64,000 nucleotides of DNA, taken from the NCBI RefSeq assembly GCF_014640975.1, contig NZ_BMHO01000001.1:1560166-1624165 (forward strand), read 5' to 3'. This DNA is from Microbacterium faecale. GTDB lineage: Bacteria; Actinomycetota; Actinomycetes; Actinomycetales; Microbacteriaceae. The notes under the pieces were generated by a model. That model made no database searches. It was given only the letters and a program-made list of their open reading frames with translations, and was not told the origin of the DNA. The translations under genes and the position numbers were made by a program. This document shows, piece by piece, positions 23,823 through 33,408 of this stretch; position 1 is the stretch's first letter, and each line of letters starts with the position of its first letter.

Positions 23823-24818
23823 TCAGCCGGCGACGAGGCGCGAGGTGCCGGCCTCGTACTCTGTGAGATCCCCCGTCTCGCCCGCCCTCACGGCGCGGCG
23901 ACCGACGATCAGCATGTAGGCGAGGAAGACGCCGAGCGCGATCGCACCGATACCGATCTTGATGGCGTGCGGCCACTCCTGGCGCGTGATGAAGCCTTCG
24001 ACGAGGCCCGACAGCCCGAGAGCGATCACGAGGCCGACCACGACGGTGGCGAGGGCGCGGCCCTCCGCCGCGAGCGCGGTGGCGCGCGTGCGGGTGCCTG
24101 GCGCGACCCATGCCCAGAAGATGCGCATGCCGGCCGCTCCCGCGACGAAGATGCACGTCATCTCGAGCAGGCCGTGGGGGAGGATGAACAGCAGGAAATC
24201 GTCGCCGCGCCCGTACCAGTTCATGACGGCCGCCGAGGTGCCGAGCCCGACGGCGTTCTGCATCAGGACGAAGACCGGGTAGACCCCCGTGATCCCGAAC
24301 ATGATCGCCTGCGCGGCGATCCAGGCGTTGTTCGTCCAGACCATGCCGGTGAACACGCCCTCGGAGTGCTCGCTGTAGTACGCGACGAAGTCCTCCTCGG
24401 CGTACTTCTTCAGCTGGGCCTCGTCGCCCATCGCAGCCATGTACGCGGGATCCTGCTGCGCCCACCAGCCGACCAGTGCGACGATGCCGATGAAGGACAT
24501 CGCGACGATGAGGGAATCCCACCGGATCCGGTACAGCGCGGCGGGCAGCTGTCGCGCGAAGAACCGGGGCACCTGCCGCATCACGTTGTCGGGTGCGCCG
24601 GTCAGCATCAGGCGCGCACGCGCGAGGATGTTCGAGAGATAGTCGCCCGCGGCAGAACGCCCGATCGAGGTCTTGATATCGGCGAGGTCCGCGGACGCCG
24701 CGCGGTACAGGTGCACGAACTCGTCAGTCTCGGCACCGGTCAGCCGGCGGCGGCGCGCGAGCTCGTCGAGCCTGTCCCACTCGCCGCGGCGCTCGTCGAT
24801 CAAGGCGTCGATGTTCAT
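23823..24818 (-). CDS. SpoIIM-like (DUF95) membrane protein
   Basis: This is a 331-residue relative of stage II sporulation protein M found in non-sporulating actinobacteria next to MoxR/DUF58/RDD. The N-terminal cytoplasmic part (MNIDALIDERRGEWDRLDELARRRRLTGAETDEFVHLYRAASADL) is followed by about five membrane helices; ILPHGLLEMTCIFVAGAAG contains the conserved H-G-x-x-E motif of the family. A role in envelope or cell-wall assembly is inferred from the sporulation homologue. TAGGCT (24831-24826) seven bases before the ATG at 24818 supports this start over an upstream one. The gene is followed by the oppositely oriented oxidoreductase. Confidence 0.87.
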   Translation of the reverse strand: MNIDALIDERRGEWDRLDELARRRRLTGAETDEFVHLYRAASADLADIKTSIGRSAAGDYLSNILARARLMLTGAPDNVMRQVPRFFARQLPAALYRIRWDSLIVAMSFIGIVALVGWWAQQDPAYMAAMGDEAQLKKYAEEDFVAYYSEHSEGVFTGMVWTNNAWIAAQAIMFGITGVYPVFVLMQNAVGLGTSAAVMNWYGRGDDFLLFILPHGLLEMTCIFVAGAAGMRIFWAWVAPGTRTRATALAAEGRALATVVVGLVIALGLSGLVEGFITRQEWPHAIKIGIGAIALGVFLAYMLIVGRRAVRAGETGDLTEYEAGTSRLVAG

Positions 24819-24852
24819 CGGATCCAGCCTACGCCGCCCGCGCACCGCACTT

Positions 24853-24906
24853 CGCGAGTGCCGACGTGCCCTTCTCGTCGCCGCTCAGGGCGTGGTCGCA
24901 CTCGCG
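24853..24906. repeat. 54-base hairpin element, copy 2
   Basis: This copy has the same outer stem CGCGAGTGC/GCACTCGCG, the same inner stem GCCCT/AGGGC and the same internal-loop and terminal-loop lengths (6, 14, 6) as 8366-8419; the loops share the bases CGCCG. It lies between the end of fur (24944) and the start of the SpoIIM-like gene (24818), where it could end fur transcription. Confidence 0.75.
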
Positions 24907-24943
24907 AACGACACGGGCGGCGACGGGGACGCCCTCGGGGGCG

Positions 24944-25399
24944 CTACTCGCAGTCGGCGCAGATTCCGCGGAAGGTGACGCTCGCTTCGAGGATCCGCAT
25001 GTCGTGGTTGTGGTTCGGAGCCAGACACGGTGCCTCGCCGACGACGCAGTCCACGTCCTCGACCCGTCCGCAGACGACGCACTGCACGTGGTGGTGGTTA
25101 TCGCCGCGGGCGAGCTCGTAGAGCGAACTCGATGCCCCTGGCAGACTCACGCGCTGCGCGATGCCCGCCGCGGTGATGTCGTTGACGATGCCGTGCACGG
25201 TCTGCAGGGCGATGCCGGGGATCTGCTCGTGAACGCGCTCGTGCAGTTCGTCGACCGCGACATGCGCGCTCTGTCGCAGCACGTCGAGCACGGCGGATCT
25301 CTGCGTCGTCACGCGCAGGCCGGCCGCGCGGAGCATGGTCGGTGCGTCGACGACCTCAGCGCGCGCCGCGGCGCGCGGGGAGGGGTCGATCGAGGTCAT
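24944..25399 (-). CDS. Fur family metal- or peroxide-responsive repressor
   Basis: The 151 residues have the Fur winged helix (TMLRAAGLRVTTQRSAVLDVLRQSAH, IALQTVHGIVNDITAAG) and the metal-binding half: DNHHHVQCVVCGRVED, with Cys107/Cys110, and Cys147/Cys150 near the end (GICADCE) form the structural zinc site, and the histidine cluster 102-104 and HNHD region serve the regulatory metal. A FurA/PerR-like role is likely, though no katG or other target is adjacent. TAGAAT at 25411-25406, six bases before the start, is the probable -10, and GTTCTGAAC (25416-25424), a palindrome just upstream, may be its operator. It is set between DUF58 and SpoIIM genes that normally adjoin. Confidence 0.9.
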   Translation of the reverse strand: MTSIDPSPRAAARAEVVDAPTMLRAAGLRVTTQRSAVLDVLRQSAHVAVDELHERVHEQIPGIALQTVHGIVNDITAAGIAQRVSLPGASSSLYELARGDNHHHVQCVVCGRVEDVDCVVGEAPCLAPNHNHDMRILEASVTFRGICADCE

Positions 25400-25461
25400 T
25401 CGCCGATTCTATCTTGTTCTGAACGATTCGGGTCTTGGTGTAACCGGGACGGGGAGGAGGT

Positions 25462-26772
25462 TCACAGCCGGCCCGCCTTCTTGAGCGCGAGGTAGCGGTC
25501 GGCGATCCGCGGGGGGAGATCCTCCGGGGTGTCGGCGATCGCCTCGGCTCCCGCGCGCGAGATCGCTGACGCCACGAGCTCCGCGTCGTGACGCGTCGCC
25601 TCGGCGGCGGCCGCGCGGTAGTAGTCCGTGATGGATCCGCCGGCGCGCGCCGCCTCCGCGAGTCCTGCGTCGGTCACGGTGCCGACGAGCACGGTCGTCG
25701 CGGCATCCGGGATCCTCGTCAGTCGCGCCAGGAAGTCGCGCGAGGACGAGAGCGCCTCCTGCGCGGTGAGGATCACCACGAGACTCGGTCTCCGGGCGAG
25801 GCGCCGCGCCTCCGCGAGCGCTCCGTCCCAGTCGGTGTCGATCATCTGAGCTTCGACGGGGGCGAGGGCATCGACCATCGCGGGGAGCAGGCGCGCCCCG
25901 TCGACGCCCGTGACCCGTGCACGGACGAGACGGTCGTACGCGACGACGTGGACGTGGTCTCCTGCCCGGGTCGCGAGCGCGGCGAGCAGAAGTGCCGCTT
26001 CGAATGTCGCGTCGAGTCGCGTCTCGTCGCCCACCCGCGCCGCCGCGGTGCGACCGGTGTCGATGATGATGACGACGTGACGGTCCCGCTCCGGTCGCCA
26101 CGTGCGCAGCATCGTCGTCGACGCTCGCGCCGTGGCACGCCAGTCGATCGACCGCACATCGTCCCCACGTACGTACTCGCGCAGCGAATCGAACTCCGTG
26201 CCCTGACCACGCACCTGCAGCGACGTCGCGCCGTCGAGCTCGCGGAGGCGCTGGACGCGGCTGGCGAGGTGCCGCCGGGCCCGGAAAGGCGGCAGTACGC
26301 GGATCGCGGTGGACGTCTCGAGTGCGCGGGAGCGGCCGGCGAAGCCGAGCGGTCCGAGCGTGCGCACGGCGATGAACTCGCTGCGCAGCTCCCCGCGGCG
26401 GCGTGGCTGGAGGTCGATGCGCACCGTGCGCGACTCGCGTGGCGGAATGGTCAGGCGCGGCCGGCTGCCGTCGGCGCCCGCGGTGGGCTGCCATCCGTCA
26501 CGGATCCGCGCGCGCACCGTGCGATCGCTGTCGTTGATGACCTGCAGCCGCGTGACGGCGTCGTCGCCGAGCCGGACGCGCTGCGGCACGGCGCGGGAGA
26601 ACCGCAGCGCGTCAGGGGCGGGCGCCGCCAAGACGTCGAACGTGCAGACGAGCGCGACGAGGAGGACCCACCCGACGAGCACGAGCCACGCGTCGAAGCC
26701 GGCGGCGCTCAGCGCGACGATCGGCACGGCGCCGAGAGCGACGAGCAGCGGGAAGCGACCGGTCAGGAACAC
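25462..26772 (-). CDS. DUF58 domain protein
   Basis: The product is 436 residues, starting at GTG 26772 with a strong TAGGAGA ribosome site. Two hydrophobic helices at residues 5-45 anchor the N-terminus. The DUF58 signature is GTEFDSLREYVRGDDVRSIDWRATAR at about residues 230-255, followed by a von Willebrand A-like domain (HVVIIIDTGRTAAARVGDETRLD with a modified metal-ion site). These proteins work with MoxR AAA+ ATPases as substrates or partners. It lies eight bases after moxR and should be in the same transcript, with fur 62 bases downstream. Function in the cell remains inferred from the family. Confidence 0.88.
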   Translation of the reverse strand: MFLTGRFPLLVALGAVPIVALSAAGFDAWLVLVGWVLLVALVCTFDVLAAPAPDALRFSRAVPQRVRLGDDAVTRLQVINDSDRTVRARIRDGWQPTAGADGSRPRLTIPPRESRTVRIDLQPRRRGELRSEFIAVRTLGPLGFAGRSRALETSTAIRVLPPFRARRHLASRVQRLRELDGATSLQVRGQGTEFDSLREYVRGDDVRSIDWRATARASTTMLRTWRPERDRHVVIIIDTGRTAAARVGDETRLDATFEAALLLAALATRAGDHVHVVAYDRLVRARVTGVDGARLLPAMVDALAPVEAQMIDTDWDGALAEARRLARRPSLVVILTAQEALSSSRDFLARLTRIPDAATTVLVGTVTDAGLAEAARAGGSITDYYRAAAAEATRHDAELVASAISRAGAEAIADTPEDLPPRIADRYLALKKAGRL

Positions 26773-26780
26773 GGTCTCTC

Positions 26781-27806
26781 CTAGCGGGGCACGGGGGTCT
26801 GGCGCTGCACGGAGGTCAGGACGGCATCGACCGTGACGCCCTCGATCTCGGCATCGGCCCGCAGCTGCACGCGGTGCCGCCACACGGGGGTGATCATCGC
26901 CTGCACGTGGTCCGGCGTGATGGCCGGGTATCCGCCGAGCCAGGCCCACGCCTTGGACGCGGCGAGCAGCGCCGTCGCGGCACGGGGGCTCGCACCGACC
27001 TCGACCGACGCCGCCTCGCGCGTCGCGCGGGCGAGATCGACGATGTAGGCGAGCACCTCGTCGGTCGCGGTGACGCTCGCGGCCGCCTGCTGAGCCGCGA
27101 GGATCTCGTCGCGCGTAACCGCGCGCGAGACCGCGTCGAGATCGCGCGGCGTGAAACCGGCGGCGTGTCGTTGGAGGACGCCGATCTCGGATTCACGGTC
27201 GGGAACGCGGATCTGCAGCTTGAGCAGGAAGCGGTCCAGCTGCGCCTCGGGCAGCGTGTAGGTGCCCTCCTGCTCGATGGGGTTCTGGGTCGCGGCGACG
27301 AGGAACGGCTCGGGCACGGGCCGCGTGACGCCGTCGCTCGACACCTGACGTTCCTCCATCGCCTCCAGCAGCGCCGACTGCGTCTTCGGGGGCGTGCGGT
27401 TGATCTCGTCCGCGAGCAGCACATTCGTGAACACGGGACCCTCGCGGAACTCGAACTCGCCCGTCTTCGCGTCGTAGACGAGGGATCCGGACACGTCGCC
27501 CGGCATGAGGTCCGGCGTGAACTGCACGCGCTTCGTGTCGAGACCGAGCGCGCGCGAGAAGGTGCGCACGAGCAACGTCTTGGCGACACCGGGCACACCT
27601 TCGAGCAGCACGTGGCCGCCCGCGAGGAGGGCGATGAGCAGACCCGTGACCGCGCCGTCCTGGCCAACCACGGCCTTTGCGACCTCGGTGCGGACGCGCT
27701 GCATCGCCTGACGGAGGCGCTCGGCCTCGTCCGGTAGGCGCTGTGCGCTCTGCGGCGGTCGGGGATCCTGCGGCGGCACCGGCGGGTGCGGCGTCGAATC
27801 GGTCAT
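26781..27806 (-). CDS. MoxR family AAA+ ATPase
   Basis: The 341 residues include Walker A GVPGVAKT (70-77), Walker B NVLLADEINRTPPKTQSALLEAMEERQV, a sensor-1 asparagine in FLVAATQNPIEQEGTYTLPEAQLDRF with the arginine finger, and a sensor-2 helical C-terminal part (VEVGASPRAATALLAASKAWAWLGG). MoxR proteins remodel or mature partner proteins, generally the VWA/DUF58 protein encoded next door. A proline-rich N-terminus of 25 residues is unusual but poorly conserved in the family. The start overlaps the end of DUF4350 by four bases. Confidence 0.92.
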   Translation of the reverse strand: MTDSTPHPPVPPQDPRPPQSAQRLPDEAERLRQAMQRVRTEVAKAVVGQDGAVTGLLIALLAGGHVLLEGVPGVAKTLLVRTFSRALGLDTKRVQFTPDLMPGDVSGSLVYDAKTGEFEFREGPVFTNVLLADEINRTPPKTQSALLEAMEERQVSSDGVTRPVPEPFLVAATQNPIEQEGTYTLPEAQLDRFLLKLQIRVPDRESEIGVLQRHAAGFTPRDLDAVSRAVTRDEILAAQQAAASVTATDEVLAYIVDLARATREAASVEVGASPRAATALLAASKAWAWLGGYPAITPDHVQAMITPVWRHRVQLRADAEIEGVTVDAVLTSVQRQTPVPR

Positions 27807-28981
27807 CGTGCGCGTCCTTCCCAGGGGTCGATTCTCTCGAGCGCGTGCTCGAGGTCACGGAGGTGTTCGGCGAGCTCGGCGAACTCGGCCTCGTTGTGGG
27901 GCTGCGCCGTCCAGGTCTGCAGCACGGCGCGCGGATCGCGACCGAGCGCGGCGGCGATGGCGTGCGCGAGCTCTTCGGCGGATCCGTCGGAGGACAGCCC
28001 GAGGCGCCGGGCGAGGCGCGCTGCGGCGCCGCGCCGCAGCGCCGCGAGGGCGTGCGCGGGGTCGTCGGCGGCGCGGTAGAGACGCGCGCGTCCGTCGAGC
28101 GTTTCGCTCGCGCGGACTGTGACCGGGAGCGTCTCGGCGACCAGCGGACCGAACCGTCGTCCGCGCCAGACCGCGGCGGCGATGCCCACCAGCGTCGCGA
28201 GCACGAGGACGGGCGTCACCCACGTCGGCACGAAGTCGCCGAGCGCGGGGATCCCGTCGGCGGATGCGTCGTCGTATGACGGCATGTACCAGATCAGGCG
28301 GTCGTGGCCGCCCAGGAGGCCGAGGGCGAGCGCGGCGTGACCCTCGCTCGCGAGGTGCTCGTTGACGAGCACGGCCGCGCCGTCGAGCACGGTGACGGTC
28401 GAGTCCGGGTCGATATCGGCGGTGAGCAGAGCGTAGCCGTCGTCGACGGGGTAGCACCCGGTGGCGTCCGATCCGAGGTCGTATGCGGTGCCGGGAATGA
28501 TCGCGCCGGCGTTCACCGCGACAGGCAGGTCGCAGGCGGGGGAAACGGGGTCGGATCCGCCGTACGCGGCGAACCCGGTTCCCTCGATCACCGCCTCCAG
28601 CGCGACGGCGTCGCCGCCGAGCACGACGAGGTCGGATGCGTCCGTGGCGAGGTCGCGCAGATCGTCGGCGTCGAGGACGGCGGGGTCGGTGACGACGAGC
28701 GTGGCGTCACCGGTCAGCTCGTCGCGCGCGGCGGCGAGACGGTCGACCTCGACGACGTCGACGCCACGCTCCCTGAGCAGCGTCGTGACGGCGAGCGCCC
28801 CGTCGTAGCGGGGACTGTCGGCGGCGAGGGGTTCTGGCGCCTCCCATTCGCGATCGAAGACGGCGAAGGCGCCGCCGACGACGACGATGAGGGCGATGAT
28901 TCCGACCCACGACCAGGCGCGTTTTGCGCGCGACGCTCGCGGCGCCTGATCCGCCCGGTCTGCGGTGTGCACGAGGCTCAT
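27803..28981 (-). CDS. DUF4350 membrane protein
   Basis: The 392 residues begin with a cytoplasmic tail and one helix (WSWVGIIALIVVVGGAFAVF, about residues 23-43). An extracytoplasmic DUF4350 region follows (YDGALAVTTLLRERGVDVVEVDRLAAARDEL, DLVVLGGDA, a glutamine-amidotransferase-like fold). A second helix near residue 260 (TWVTPVLVLATLVGIAAAVW) and a cytoplasmic tail with RLYRAADDPAHALAALRRG complete it. The family always accompanies MoxR and DUF4129 in actinobacteria. Function is unknown. Both ends overlap neighbours by four bases, so it is tightly coupled. Confidence 0.85.
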   Translation of the reverse strand: MSLVHTADRADQAPRASRAKRAWSWVGIIALIVVVGGAFAVFDREWEAPEPLAADSPRYDGALAVTTLLRERGVDVVEVDRLAAARDELTGDATLVVTDPAVLDADDLRDLATDASDLVVLGGDAVALEAVIEGTGFAAYGGSDPVSPACDLPVAVNAGAIIPGTAYDLGSDATGCYPVDDGYALLTADIDPDSTVTVLDGAAVLVNEHLASEGHAALALGLLGGHDRLIWYMPSYDDASADGIPALGDFVPTWVTPVLVLATLVGIAAAVWRGRRFGPLVAETLPVTVRASETLDGRARLYRAADDPAHALAALRRGAAARLARRLGLSSDGSAEELAHAIAAALGRDPRAVLQTWTAQPHNEAEFAELAEHLRDLEHALERIDPWEGRAR

Positions 28982-29631
28982 GAGAACGCGGCCTCCGGGG
29001 TCCTCGCCGGGCGCGTGCCCGCGATCGCTCGGTCAAGCGACGCGATGCGCTCGGCGGCTTCCTCGGACGCGGGGCGCCGCAGGTAGCGCACGTCGTCGAA
29101 CGTCCCGGCGGCGGCGCGGAGCTCCTCGCGGTGATCGGGGAACGGCGAGGCCGCGGCGCCGGCGAAGGCCTGCGCCGTCATGCCCGGAGGCGCCATGAGG
29201 ACGCCGCGCTCGTCGGCCGAGCGGGCGATCGCGCGGAAGCGCAGGACGACGGTGTCGTCCCAGCGACCGTCCCTCATCATCGCGTCTGCAGCAGCGCGCA
29301 GCTCGGATGCGGAGCGCTCATCGTCGTCGAACACGGTCGACGACGGGGCACGATGGGTGCGGTGATCGCCGCGCGGAGCGCCCCAGATGATGAAGGCGAC
29401 CACGATCAGGGCGACCAGGATCGCGACGATCACGATGGTCCAGATAGGACTCCACGTGGCGCCCCCGATCTGTGGGTTGAACAGGGAGGCGAGGAAATCA
29501 CCGATCGCCCGCGCGACGCGATCGAACAGCGTCGGCTCCGACTCGCGATAGACCGCCTTTTCGAGCTCGCGTTCGGCCCACTCGCGTGCCTCGTCACGAT
29601 CGGGCAGATCTGCGGCGAGACGGAGCATCAT
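28978..29631 (-). CDS. DUF4129 domain protein
   Basis: The product is 217 residues with one central membrane helix (about residues 63-85, IWTIVIVAILVALIVVAFIIW) and a cytoplasmic C-terminal DUF4129 domain (RWDDTVVLRFRAIARSADERGVLMAPPGMTAQAFAGAAASPFPDHREELRAAAGTFDDVRY). The N-terminus (LPDRDEAREWAERELEKAVYRESEPTLFDRVARAIGDFLASLF) is the usual amphipathic lead. Two ATG codons in a row start the gene; the first overlaps the stop of the upstream gene. The domain is often found on transglutaminase-like proteins of MoxR clusters; here it stands alone. Confidence 0.87.
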   Translation of the reverse strand: MMLRLAADLPDRDEAREWAERELEKAVYRESEPTLFDRVARAIGDFLASLFNPQIGGATWSPIWTIVIVAILVALIVVAFIIWGAPRGDHRTHRAPSSTVFDDDERSASELRAAADAMMRDGRWDDTVVLRFRAIARSADERGVLMAPPGMTAQAFAGAAASPFPDHREELRAAAGTFDDVRYLRRPASEEAAERIASLDRAIAGTRPARTPEAAFS

Positions 29632-30959
29632 GACGGCGGCGCGAAGGGCGGCTGCTGGTCGCCGTCCGGAGCCGGCGGCGAGGGCTGCTGCGGCGGGTAG
29701 GTCTGCGGCTGCTGTTGCTGGGGCGAGTACGGCTGTGGCTGCTGCTGCGGCGGGTAGGTCTGGGGCTGCTGCTGGGGCGGGTAGGGCTGCTGCTGCTGGG
29801 GATATGCCTGGGGATACGCCTGCGGGTATCCCTGCGGCTGATTCGGGTATCCGTACGGTCCGCTCTGGGGCGAGGGAGGCTGCTGCGGCGCGGCGTACGG
29901 CGACGGCTGAGCGTCCGGCACGAACGTGTAGGGGTCTTCGGCAGCGCCGCCGGCCTCAACGTAGTGGCGCATGCGCAGGTCGATTCCCTCGTCGCGCATG
30001 CGGGCGTCGATGTACGCCAGCGTGCCGCCGGCACCCGTCACGATCGTCATGATGGCCGCAATGGCGAACGACAGCACCATCGAGAGGATGAAGACCAGAG
30101 AGCCGATGACGGACGCCGCGGTGAAGTCGCCAGCCGACGCCGAGATCGGCACCAGGATGGTGCCGATCAGCGGCGCGAACATCGACACGACGCCGGAGAT
30201 GATCCCGGCGACGAACTGCGTGATGAGCGTGAGCAGAACCACGACGCCGAAGGTTGACCAGAAGCGGCCGCGCGTCAGCCTCCATGAGCGTCCGATGGCG
30301 CGGATCGGCCCAGCGCCCTCGAGGACGATCGCCGACGTGCTGAGGTACAGCTTCGTGCCGATCCACGCCGCCAGTACCAGGAACCCGAGGCCGGCGAACA
30401 GGAGGCCGACGCCGAACGCGATCCACGATGCCGTGGTGTCGGCGAGAGCGAGGAGGACGAACGGAACCGCGACGAGCGCGAGCGCGAGCATCACGCCAAC
30501 GCTGATGAGGAGCGAGAGCCCGATGAGGCGCCAGAAAGCCGGGCGGACGCGTTGCCACAGCGTGCCGAGCCGAGCTTTCTCGGCGAGCGAAGCGTGAGCC
30601 ACTTCCGCGACGATGAAGCCGTGCGCGATGACACTGACCCCGGTGAGCGCGAGGGAGACCGCCACGGTCGCGAGCAGGATGATCAGCACGGATCCCGCGA
30701 CGATGTCCCCGAACTCCGGAGACATGGGCGAGACGGTGTCCAGCCGCCCCATGGCGAGGAAGGTCACCACGAAGATGACGACGGTCGACAGTGCCATCGA
30801 GAGCGTCTGAACGCCGACGACGAACAGCAGAAGGACCTTCGGGTTGCCCTTCAGCACGGCGAAGGCCTTGCCGAGGATCGTTCCGAATCCGTAGGGGTAG
30901 AGCGGCACGAGCCCGGGTCGGGGCGCGGGCGCCCAGGTCGCCTGGGTGTTCTGTGTCAT
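29628..30959 (-). CDS. Polytopic membrane protein with long PQ-rich cytoplasmic tail
   Basis: The 443 residues start at ATG 30959, preceded by a GGAGGAA ribosome site; an ATG at 30980 in frame is less likely. About six membrane helices lie at residues 40-335 (LLLFVVGVQTLSMALSTVVIF, VMLALALVAVPFVLLALA and others) with the glycerophosphodiesterase membrane-domain pattern SWRLTRGRFWSTFGVVVLL. The final 90 residues are a low-complexity tail of repeated YPPQQQPQ-type units. The tail resembles those seen in divisome or envelope scaffolds of actinobacteria. The gene heads the DUF4129-DUF4350-MoxR-DUF58 transcription unit. The reaction, if any, is unknown. Confidence 0.8.
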   Translation of the reverse strand: MTQNTQATWAPAPRPGLVPLYPYGFGTILGKAFAVLKGNPKVLLLFVVGVQTLSMALSTVVIFVVTFLAMGRLDTVSPMSPEFGDIVAGSVLIILLATVAVSLALTGVSVIAHGFIVAEVAHASLAEKARLGTLWQRVRPAFWRLIGLSLLISVGVMLALALVAVPFVLLALADTTASWIAFGVGLLFAGLGFLVLAAWIGTKLYLSTSAIVLEGAGPIRAIGRSWRLTRGRFWSTFGVVVLLTLITQFVAGIISGVVSMFAPLIGTILVPISASAGDFTAASVIGSLVFILSMVLSFAIAAIMTIVTGAGGTLAYIDARMRDEGIDLRMRHYVEAGGAAEDPYTFVPDAQPSPYAAPQQPPSPQSGPYGYPNQPQGYPQAYPQAYPQQQQPYPPQQQPQTYPPQQQPQPYSPQQQQPQTYPPQQPSPPAPDGDQQPPFAPPS

Positions 30960-31025
30960 TTCTGTTCCTCCCACCGCCATGGTTTCACACCTGGCGCGCC
31001 TCAGCCGTCGCGCGTCGCGCGCGAT

Positions 31026-31031
31026 TAGGCT
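31026..31031 (+). promoter_or_regulatory. -10 hexamer of leaderless mtrA promoter
   Basis: TAGGCT is placed six bases before the ATG of mtrA. No ribosome binding site is needed or visible. The upstream gap of 78 bases is shared with the divergent membrane-protein gene. Confidence 0.55.
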
Positions 31032-31037
31032 GTCAGC

Positions 31038-31718
<681 letters not shown>

Positions 31719-31725
31719 CGAGCCG

Positions 31726-33408
31726 ATGTCCGACGCCTTGACGGGGACGCTCGGCGGCCGGCTATTGGCGTTGATCCGCCGCCCGGCCGCGGCATGGCGC
31801 AACTCGCTGCTGTTCCGCACCGTTCTCATCTCCGCGGGCGCGACGACCGTCGCGATCGTCGTGGCAACGGTGTGGGCCGCGCTCGCGATCCAAGCGGATC
31901 TCTACGACGCGCGGATCGAGCGCTCCCAGGTCGATACGGCGCGCGCGATCGATTTCACCCAGCATTTCGTGAACGAGGAGCCACCCGCGACCGACCTCGC
32001 GGCGATTCAGGCGCTACGCGGCAGGATGCTCGACAACCTCGCGACCGCATCGTCGACCGACCTCATCGTCGGGTTCCCGATCGCCGAGAAGTCGGGGCCC
32101 GACATGCCGTCCGGCTTCACACGGCCGAACGACGTGTTCGATGAGTCGCTGCTCTCGGACGGCTTCCGCGAACAGGTGCGGCTGCTGCCCGAGCAGCAGT
32201 GGTATCAGCCGCTCGGCCTGCCGCTGGGCGACGGCACTGAGGTGCCCGCCGTGGTCGTCGGCCAGCAGCTCACGCTGCCCGAGGTGGGAGTGTACGAGGT
32301 GTACTTCGCCTACCCGCTCAGCGACGTCGCGCAGACGCTCGCCTACGTGCAGGGCGTCCTCCTCGTCACGGGCGTCGCGCTCGTCGTCATCGTCGGCGTC
32401 GTCGTGTGGCTCGTGATGCGTTCGGTCGCCGCGCCCGTCGTGGACGTCTCGCGGGCGAGCGCGCGCTTCGCCGACGGCGACCTCTCCGCGCGGCTCGCGG
32501 AGTCCGGATCCGATGAGCTCGCGACGCTCGCGAAGTCGTTCAACCAGATGGCGGACAGCATCGAGCATCAGATTCGCGAGCTCGCCGAGCTCTCCCTCGT
32601 GCAACAGCGCTTCGTGTCCGATGTCTCGCACGAACTGCGCACGCCGCTGACGACGATCCAGCTGGCGAGCGAGGTCATCCACGCCTCCCGCGACGAGTTC
32701 GATCCGGCGACAGCGCGGTCGGCCGAGCTGCTGCATGATCAGGTCGCGCGGTTCGGACAGCTGCTGACCGACCTCCTCGAGATCAGCCGCTACGACGCGG
32801 GATCCGTCGAACTCACACGCGAGGACGCGAGCCTGAGCGAGATCGTCGAGCAGGTGGCCGAGTCGATGCGCCAGGTGGCGTGGCAGAACGATACGGAGCT
32901 GCGATTCCGCGGAGCCGACGGCGACGACGTCGTCGAGATGGACCCGCGTCGCGTCCGACGGATCCTTCGGAACCTCGTCGGCAACGCGATCGAGCATGGC
33001 GAGCACGAGCCCGTCGAGCTCACCGTGGCGCAGGACGACACATCCGTCGCCGTCTCTGTGCGCGACCACGGGCTGGGCATGAAGCCGGAGCACGTCGAGC
33101 GTGTCTTCGACCGCTTCTGGCGTGCGGATCCTTCCCGGCAGCGGACGCTCGGCGGTACGGGGCTGGGCCTGTCGATTGCGTTGGGCGACGCGCGTCTGCA
33201 CGGCGGAACAATCGACGTGTGGTCTCAGCTCGGTCAGGGCACGCAGTTCGTCGTGACGCTTCCGCGGAACGCGGACATGGGGCTCCTCTCGTCGCCGATC
33301 CCGACCGAGCCGCGCGACGCGCTTCCGCGTGGCGACGGCCGGCGCGCGGCAGCCGGCGACACTGAGACGATCGTGGTGCGGAACTCACCGGACCAGGAGG
33401 ACGCATGA
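31726..33408 (+). CDS. mtrB: Sensor histidine kinase MtrB
   Basis: The product is 560 residues. Two membrane helices (about 30-53 and 210-232) bound an extracytoplasmic sensor of about 150 residues. A HAMP linker (AAPVVDVSRASARFADGDLSARL) and the dimerisation/phosphotransfer helix with His302 in VSDVSHELRTPLTTI follow, and then the ATPase domain with ILRNLVGNAIEHGE, VRDHGLGM and GGTGLGLSIAL. The protein lies downstream of mtrA by seven bases and shares its last codons with the start of lpqB (ATGA). In mycobacteria MtrB activity depends on the lipoprotein LpqB. Confidence 0.95.
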   Translation: MSDALTGTLGGRLLALIRRPAAAWRNSLLFRTVLISAGATTVAIVVATVWAALAIQADLYDARIERSQVDTARAIDFTQHFVNEEPPATDLAAIQALRGRMLDNLATASSTDLIVGFPIAEKSGPDMPSGFTRPNDVFDESLLSDGFREQVRLLPEQQWYQPLGLPLGDGTEVPAVVVGQQLTLPEVGVYEVYFAYPLSDVAQTLAYVQGVLLVTGVALVVIVGVVVWLVMRSVAAPVVDVSRASARFADGDLSARLAESGSDELATLAKSFNQMADSIEHQIRELAELSLVQQRFVSDVSHELRTPLTTIQLASEVIHASRDEFDPATARSAELLHDQVARFGQLLTDLLEISRYDAGSVELTREDASLSEIVEQVAESMRQVAWQNDTELRFRGADGDDVVEMDPRRVRRILRNLVGNAIEHGEHEPVELTVAQDDTSVAVSVRDHGLGMKPEHVERVFDRFWRADPSRQRTLGGTGLGLSIALGDARLHGGTIDVWSQLGQGTQFVVTLPRNADMGLLSSPIPTEPRDALPRGDGRRAAAGDTETIVVRNSPDQEDA

